A stretch of 64,000 nt of DNA, taken from assembly GCF_000218235.1 (NCBI RefSeq), contig NZ_GL945017.1, positions 1,365,598 to 1,429,597 on the forward strand, given 5' to 3'. The DNA is from Hallella multisaccharivorax DSM 17128. GTDB taxonomy: Bacteria > Bacteroidota > Bacteroidia > Bacteroidales > Bacteroidaceae. Of this stretch, positions 59,749 to 64,000 are shown one piece after another. Below the pieces are notes generated by a model. That model saw only the letters and a program-made list of their open reading frames with translations, had not been told where the DNA came from and made no database searches. A program made the translations under genes and the position numbers. Positions within the stretch are counted from its first letter, which is position 1. Every line of letters starts with the position of its first letter.

Positions 59749-61221
59749 ATGAAAAAAATCTCTTCTTATGTTATGGGAGGTCTTTGCATTGTGTCTCTGA
59801 CCTTTTCCGCGGGATCCCTAATGAAAGTTAATGCGGCTACCAGCGCGGCTGTCGAGCAGGCTGGTCAGCCTGTTGACTTGACTTACGCTTCTAAGAAGGC
59901 ATTAGCTGCAGTAGTTAGTGTGAAAACTGTCCAAAATTCAAAGACAAAGACTGTGGAGGTGGACAGCAGCCCTTTTGATGATTTCTTCTCTGACCCTTTT
60001 GGTTTCTTCGGCAATCCGGGACAGGACAATGGTGGGAAGCAGAAACGACAGGTGCGCACCCCTAAGCAGGAGGGTTTAGGATCGGGAGTCATCATCAGCC
60101 CCGATGGATATATCGTAACTAACAATCATGTGGTGCAGGGCGCTGACGAATTGACAGTTACCCTAGAGGACAATCGCGAGTTTAATGCCAAGCTCATCGG
60201 GACCGATCCTACTACTGATCTGGCACTCATCAAAATCGAGGGCAAGGACTTCCCTACCCTTCCTATCGGCGATTCCGACAAGTTGAAAGTGGGTCAATGG
60301 GTCATTGCCGTAGGTAACCCTTTCGGCCTTAACAATACGGTGACAGCCGGTATCGTCTCAGCCAAGGCACGTTCTATGGGAGCTAATGGCGTGGAGAGCT
60401 TTATCCAGACGGATGCTGCTATCAACCGCGGTAATTCAGGTGGTGCCCTGGTAACTGCAGACGGAGAGCTTGTGGGTATTAATGCCATGCTTTATTCCGA
60501 AACAGGTTCCTATGCCGGTTATGGCTTCGCTATTCCTACGGCCATTATGAATAAAGTAATCAGCGACCTGAAGAAATACGGTACCGTGCAGCGCGCATAC
60601 ATCGGTATCCGCGGCACAGATCTTCATAATCAAATTGATAATCTGAAGGAGCAAAATAAAGATGTACCTGATTATGGTACCAACACCGGTGTGTATGTCG
60701 CTTCGGTTGAAGATGATGGAGCTGCTGCAGCAGCAGGACTAAAAGAAGGCGACGTTATCACGAAGATTGACGGCAGAGGCATCTCAAAGATGGCTGAACT
60801 TCAAGAGATTATCAATAATAAGAAACCTGGCGACAAAACCACTATCACGTGGTTACGTAACAAGAGAGAGATGACCAAGACCGTAGAGTTGAAAAACAAG
60901 CAGGGCAACACCAAACTCATGAAGACGGCCGATTTCGCGGTGCTCGGAGCTAACGTATTGCCGGTGAGCGAGAGTTTGAAGAAACAGCTCGGTATCAGTT
61001 ATGGCTTGCAGGTGAAGAACGTCAAGAAGGGTGCCTTCAAGGATGGTGGTATTGAGGATGGCTTCATCATCATTACCGCCAATGACAAACCCATGAAGAC
61101 CATCTCTGATCTGCAGGAGGCTGTTAAGGAGGCTTCACTGAGCAAGAACCCTGTGCTCTTTATCACAGGTGTCTGGCCATCTGGAAAGACTGACTACAAG
61201 GCTATCAAGGTCGGAGAATAA
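59749..61221 (+). CDS. htrA: Periplasmic serine protease HtrA (Do/DegP-like)
   Basis: 490 residues with an N-terminal signal or anchor (SYVMGGLCIVSLTFSAGSLM). The trypsin-like domain has the triad His in YIVTNNHVVQGAD (near residue 126), Asp in TDPTTDLALIKIEG (near 160) and Ser in AINRGNSGGALVTADGEL (near 230). Two PDZ domains follow, around residues 280-385 (ending VVELKNKQG-like) and 395-490. It degrades misfolded envelope proteins. It has its own promoter and a perfect hairpin with T-tract 75 bases after the stop. Confidence 0.95.
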   Translation: MKKISSYVMGGLCIVSLTFSAGSLMKVNAATSAAVEQAGQPVDLTYASKKALAAVVSVKTVQNSKTKTVEVDSSPFDDFFSDPFGFFGNPGQDNGGKQKRQVRTPKQEGLGSGVIISPDGYIVTNNHVVQGADELTVTLEDNREFNAKLIGTDPTTDLALIKIEGKDFPTLPIGDSDKLKVGQWVIAVGNPFGLNNTVTAGIVSAKARSMGANGVESFIQTDAAINRGNSGGALVTADGELVGINAMLYSETGSYAGYGFAIPTAIMNKVISDLKKYGTVQRAYIGIRGTDLHNQIDNLKEQNKDVPDYGTNTGVYVASVEDDGAAAAAGLKEGDVITKIDGRGISKMAELQEIINNKKPGDKTTITWLRNKREMTKTVELKNKQGNTKLMKTADFAVLGANVLPVSESLKKQLGISYGLQVKNVKKGAFKDGGIEDGFIIITANDKPMKTISDLQEAVKEASLSKNPVLFITGVWPSGKTDYKAIKVGE

Positions 61222-61295
61222 GGCACCTGCTGCAGGGACAGCCTCCTGGACTGTCCACTGCTATCCCTATTTGTAGGTATATTCTTAAGATATGA

Positions 61296-61327
61296 ATCCT
61301 TTGCAATCTCATTGCAAAGGATTTTTT
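61296..61327 (+). terminator. Perfect hairpin with T-tract, htrA terminator or feoB operator
   Basis: ATCCTTTGCAAT (61296-61307) and ATTGCAAAGGAT (61311-61322) are exact complements around a 3-base loop, followed by five further T. It fits an intrinsic terminator for htrA, but the palindrome also directly precedes the -7 box of feoB and could be an operator. Confidence 0.65.
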
Positions 61328-61328
61328 G

Positions 61329-61336
61329 TACCTTTG
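61329..61336 (+). promoter_or_regulatory. -7 box for feoB
   Basis: TACCTTTG, matching TAnnTTTG, 28 bases before the ATG at 61364. It lies downstream of the ORF start at 61292, so the latter cannot be used. Confidence 0.6.
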
Positions 61337-61363
61337 CACGTGAAAAACACAAAGATTGTAAAG

Positions 61364-63880
61364 ATGAAGTTATCAGAACTGCATACCGGTGAGAGTGGTG
61401 TCATCGTCAAGGTAACTGGCCATGGCGGATTCCGCAAGCGTATCATTGAGATGGGCTTTATCAAAGGACAGAAAGTGGAGGTCATGCTCAACGCTCCGCT
61501 CAAAGACCCCGTGAAATACCGTGTCATGGGCTACGAGGTGAGCCTCCGGCACTCAGAAGCTGACATGATTGAGGTCGTGACAGAGGAAGAGGCAAGACAA
61601 TTAAGAGAAGAAAATGCTGCGCAAAAAGCACAAGAAGCAGAAAAGCAACCAAATGAGGCTGAACCTGCGGGCAAGACCATCGAATCGAAAGATTCCGACG
61701 ATCAGCCGTTGCCCCGTATCTCGGATGAACAGCTGAAAGAGGCTGCTGAAGAGAAGCGTAAAGTTATCAATGTGGCTCTCGTAGGTAACCCTAACTGTGG
61801 CAAGACCTCATTCTTCAACTTTGCCTCCGGCTCTCACGAACGTGTTGGCAACTACTCCGGCGTGACGGTAGATGCCAAGGAAGGACACGCACAGTACAAA
61901 GGTTACACTTTCAACCTTGTTGACCTCCCGGGTACCTATTCACTCTCAGCTTATTCTCCCGAAGAGCTCTATGTGCGCAAACAACTCGTGGAGAAGACTC
62001 CGGATGTGGTCATCAATGTCATTGATACCAGTAACCTCGAGCGTAACCTCTACCTGACGACACAGCTCATCGACATGCACCTCCGTGTCGTCGTAGCTCT
62101 CAATATGTTCGACGAGACGGTAAAACGCGGCGACAATGTGGATATCGACAAGCTCTCAGAGCTCTTCGGTCTCCCGATGGTACCAACAGTCTTCAAGTCG
62201 GGTAAAGGTGTGAATGACCTCTACGATAAAGTCATTGAGATTTATGAAGGCACAGAGGACTCCGATTCCCACTACCGGCATATCCATATCAACCATGGAC
62301 ATGAACTGGAGCATGGCATCAAGGAGATTCAGGAGCACTTGAAGAAAGAGCCCGCTCTGCGCGAGCGTTTCTCCACCCGTTATCTCGCTATTAAACTTCT
62401 GGAGCGTGATAAAGAAGTGGAGAACTATATCCGTCAGCTCCCCGATGCCGATGAGATTTTCAAGCACCGTGACGAGGCTGCAAAGCGTGTGATGGAAGAG
62501 ACGAAGGTCGATTCCGAGACCGCTATCATGGATGCCAAATATGGATTCATCCACGGTGCACTCAAAGAAGCTGAATACAAAGAAGGCAACAAGGAGGACA
62601 CCTATCAGATCACGCATCTGCTTGATAAGATTCTTACCAACCGCTTTGTCGGCTTCCCCATTTTTATTCTTGTCCTTGCCATCATGTTCATGGCAACGTT
62701 CTGGCTTGGAGCTTATCCCCAGGACTGGCTCGATGCGTTCTTCGGCTGGCTTGGTAACATCATTGGCAATACGCTCCCCGACGGACCCGTGAAAGCCATG
62801 CTTGTGGATGGTGTCATCGGAGGTGTGGGCAGTGTAGCTTCGTTCCTCCCGCAGATTCTGATCCTCTATCTCTTCATCTCATTCATGGAGGATTCAGGCT
62901 ATATGGCACGTGCCGCATTCATCATGGATAAGATCATGCACATGATGGGTCTCCACGGTAAGTCGTTCATCCCACTCATCATGGGCTTCGGCTGTAACGT
63001 GCCTGCCGTGATGTCAACACGTACCATTGAGAGCCGTCGCTCCCGCATCGTGACGATGCTTATCATCCCGCTCATGAGTTGTGAGGCACGTATACCTATT
63101 TATATTATGATCATCGCGACGTTCTTCTCCCGCAATGCGGCGCCGTTCATCATGATGTCACTTTATTTCATCGGTATGTTCCTCGCAGTCATCATCAGCC
63201 GTATCTTCACCAAGACACTATTCAAAGGCGAAGACACACCGTTCGTAATGGAGCTTCCACCTTACCGTTTCCCGACAGCCAAGGCGCTGGGCCGTCATAC
63301 ATGGGAGAAAGGTAAGATGTATCTGAAGAAAATGGGTGGTATCATCCTCGTGGCTTCCATCATTGTGTGGGCGCTGAGCTACTTCCCCCATCCGCAGGGC
63401 ATGGCCCAGCAGGAGCAACAGCAGCAGAGCTATCTCGCTACTATCGGTAAGACCGTGGAACCTGTGTTCTATCCGCAAGGCTTCACCTGGAAACTTGACG
63501 TAGGTCTTATCGCCGGTGTAGGTGCCAAAGAGATCGTGGCCTCCACAATGGGTATCCTCTATTCGGGTGACGACAGCTTCGGCGATGATACAGGGTACAA
63601 TGATGAGGGCGGCAAATACGAACGCATACACAACGACATGTGTCAGGATTTTGCCGAGCTGCATCAGAAGCCAGTGAGTGAGATTGGACCGACAGCCAAT
63701 CTCACAGCCTATAGTTACCTGCTCTTCGTGTTGCTCTACTTCCCTTGCATCGCTACAATCGCAGCCATCAAGGGTGAGACAGGTTCCTGGAAATGGGCAC
63801 TCTTCGCCGCAGGCTACACAACAGTGTTGGCATGGATCGTCTCTGCGGTCGTATTTCAAATTGGATGTCTTTTCCTGTAA
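61364..63880 (+). CDS. feoB: Ferrous iron transporter, FeoA-FeoB fusion
   Basis: 838 residues from ATG 61364. Residues 1-75 are a FeoA-type SH3 domain (LSELHTGESGVIVKVTGHGG, EMGFIKGQKVEVMLNAPLKD), then a charged linker, then FeoB: G domain with GNPNCGKTSFFNF (G1), SGVTVDAKEG (G2), DLPGTYSLSAYSPEE (G3) and NMFDE (G4), and a C-terminal membrane domain with two Gate motifs including SRIVTMLIIPLMSCEARIPI. It imports Fe2+ into the cytoplasm. The FeoA domain is fused, not a separate gene. A membrane partner (Cys-rich protein) lies at 35807. Confidence 0.95.
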   Translation: MKLSELHTGESGVIVKVTGHGGFRKRIIEMGFIKGQKVEVMLNAPLKDPVKYRVMGYEVSLRHSEADMIEVVTEEEARQLREENAAQKAQEAEKQPNEAEPAGKTIESKDSDDQPLPRISDEQLKEAAEEKRKVINVALVGNPNCGKTSFFNFASGSHERVGNYSGVTVDAKEGHAQYKGYTFNLVDLPGTYSLSAYSPEELYVRKQLVEKTPDVVINVIDTSNLERNLYLTTQLIDMHLRVVVALNMFDETVKRGDNVDIDKLSELFGLPMVPTVFKSGKGVNDLYDKVIEIYEGTEDSDSHYRHIHINHGHELEHGIKEIQEHLKKEPALRERFSTRYLAIKLLERDKEVENYIRQLPDADEIFKHRDEAAKRVMEETKVDSETAIMDAKYGFIHGALKEAEYKEGNKEDTYQITHLLDKILTNRFVGFPIFILVLAIMFMATFWLGAYPQDWLDAFFGWLGNIIGNTLPDGPVKAMLVDGVIGGVGSVASFLPQILILYLFISFMEDSGYMARAAFIMDKIMHMMGLHGKSFIPLIMGFGCNVPAVMSTRTIESRRSRIVTMLIIPLMSCEARIPIYIMIIATFFSRNAAPFIMMSLYFIGMFLAVIISRIFTKTLFKGEDTPFVMELPPYRFPTAKALGRHTWEKGKMYLKKMGGIILVASIIVWALSYFPHPQGMAQQEQQQQSYLATIGKTVEPVFYPQGFTWKLDVGLIAGVGAKEIVASTMGILYSGDDSFGDDTGYNDEGGKYERIHNDMCQDFAELHQKPVSEIGPTANLTAYSYLLFVLLYFPCIATIAAIKGETGSWKWALFAAGYTTVLAWIVSAVVFQIGCLFL

Positions 63881-63896
63881 ATTATTCGCAAAATAT

Positions 63897-63927
63897 TTTG
63901 TGGACTCATGAAAACATCGTATTTTTG
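63897..63927 (+). promoter_or_regulatory. Promoter with full consensus near the window end
   Basis: TTTG (63897-63900), 19 bases, then TATTTTTG (63920-63927). Both elements match the Bacteroidetes consensus. Transcription would start near 63934, about 18 bases before the putative tmRNA 5' end. Confidence 0.7.
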
Positions 63928-63951
63928 CAAATATAAAGGAGAGTAAATATC

Positions 63952-64000
63952 GGGGGTTGTCCTGATTCGATCGGGATACTCATCAAATTACGTTGAAAAC
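63952..64000 (+). ncRNA. ssrA: Likely 5' end of tmRNA (partial)
   Basis: GGGGGTTGTCCTGATTCGATCG (here given in two parts: GGGGGTTGTCCTGATTCGAT, then CGGG) resembles the tmRNA acceptor-stem start and D-arm segment, GGGGxTGxxxCTGGATTCGACGGGAT in E. coli. It follows a perfect promoter and no ORF begins here. Only 49 bases are in the window, so neither the reading frame of the tag nor the 3' half can be seen. Confidence 0.6.

Noticed and set aside
61292..61363. Earlier in-frame ATG for feoB
   Set aside because: It begins before the terminator hairpin and the feoB -7 box; MKLSELHTGE is the normal FeoA start.
1..64000. tRNA or rRNA genes
   Set aside because: No tRNA-like T-arm GTTCRANNC with acceptor stem and no rRNA conserved stretches were noticed in the intergenic regions.

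Overview
The window is a chromosomal segment of a Bacteroidales bacterium, most likely a Prevotellaceae member. The evidence is the TAnnTTTG (-7) promoter motif before many genes, the near absence of Shine-Dalgarno sequences, many lipoproteins, and family-specific genes and gene orders: DUF3098 beside uppP and ftsX, HU-CCDC81/SPOR protein, class III fructose-bisphosphatase, FeoA-FeoB fusion, carboxynorspermidine decarboxylase. The species cannot be named from the sequence alone. I see no rRNA, tRNA, prophage, insertion sequence or CRISPR array.

Layout. 0-2.2 kb: a PFL-family/ACT-domain pair, then a very short transcription unit with its own promoter, a 39-codon ORF and a terminator. 2.2-8.6 kb: an outer-membrane BamA/TamA-like lipoprotein, a LacI regulator overlapping an NhaC-type antiporter, a truncated-looking nucleotidyltransferase-family protein and a membrane-anchored winged-helix regulator. 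8.8-16.7 kb (minus strand): AspT/YidE-type exchanger, then a closely spaced run rsmG, MBL hydrolase, ruvC, ModF-like ABC protein, 5'-nucleotidase and nudC. 16.8-25.7 kb: HAD phosphatase, beta-helix lipoprotein, cdd, a minus-strand trio (HU/SPOR protein, zinc-ribbon FHA protein, HMA-AraC regulator), then rfbC, a DUF4738-like lipoprotein, a mini sorting-domain-like protein, an L,D-transpeptidase and a sigma factor. 25.8-37.2 kb: prs, nspC, aminopeptidase P, patatin, SLC13 transporter, DUF1573, aspS, DUF2582 protein, small envelope proteins, a FeoB-associated Cys-rich protein and a mannose-1-phosphate guanylyltransferase. 37.3-41.8 kb (minus): ftsX, DUF3098, uppP, truB, queA, folK. 42-52.4 kb (minus): a ten-gene run hisH-hisA-hisF-hisIE-ftsE-lysC-lysA-GT2-GT4-like-fbp with no gap above 35 bases. 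52.5-54.7 kb (plus): an exported protein followed by HprK-like kinase, S26-type signal peptidase and PqqD, a set known from RiPP (lasso-type) loci but lacking the usual maturases. 54.8-59.5 kb (minus): dipeptidyl peptidase IV, dinB, YkvA protein, membrane protein and the RNase P RNA. 59.7-64 kb: an HtrA protease, feoAB, and what looks like the 5' end of tmRNA running off the window.

Most of the window is housekeeping: histidine and lysine biosynthesis, nucleotide metabolism, envelope synthesis, translation and DNA repair. The most unusual features are (i) two arrays of a 22-base palindromic tandem repeat with the same unit and the same polarity behind cdd and fbp, plus a third array of different sequence but identical 22-base period; (ii) the HprK/S26/PqqD cassette together with a core-less nucleotidyltransferase-family protein 46 kb away; (iii) the tiny terminator-bounded transcription unit at 1.97-2.22 kb; and (iv) a perfect palindrome merged with the feoB promoter.
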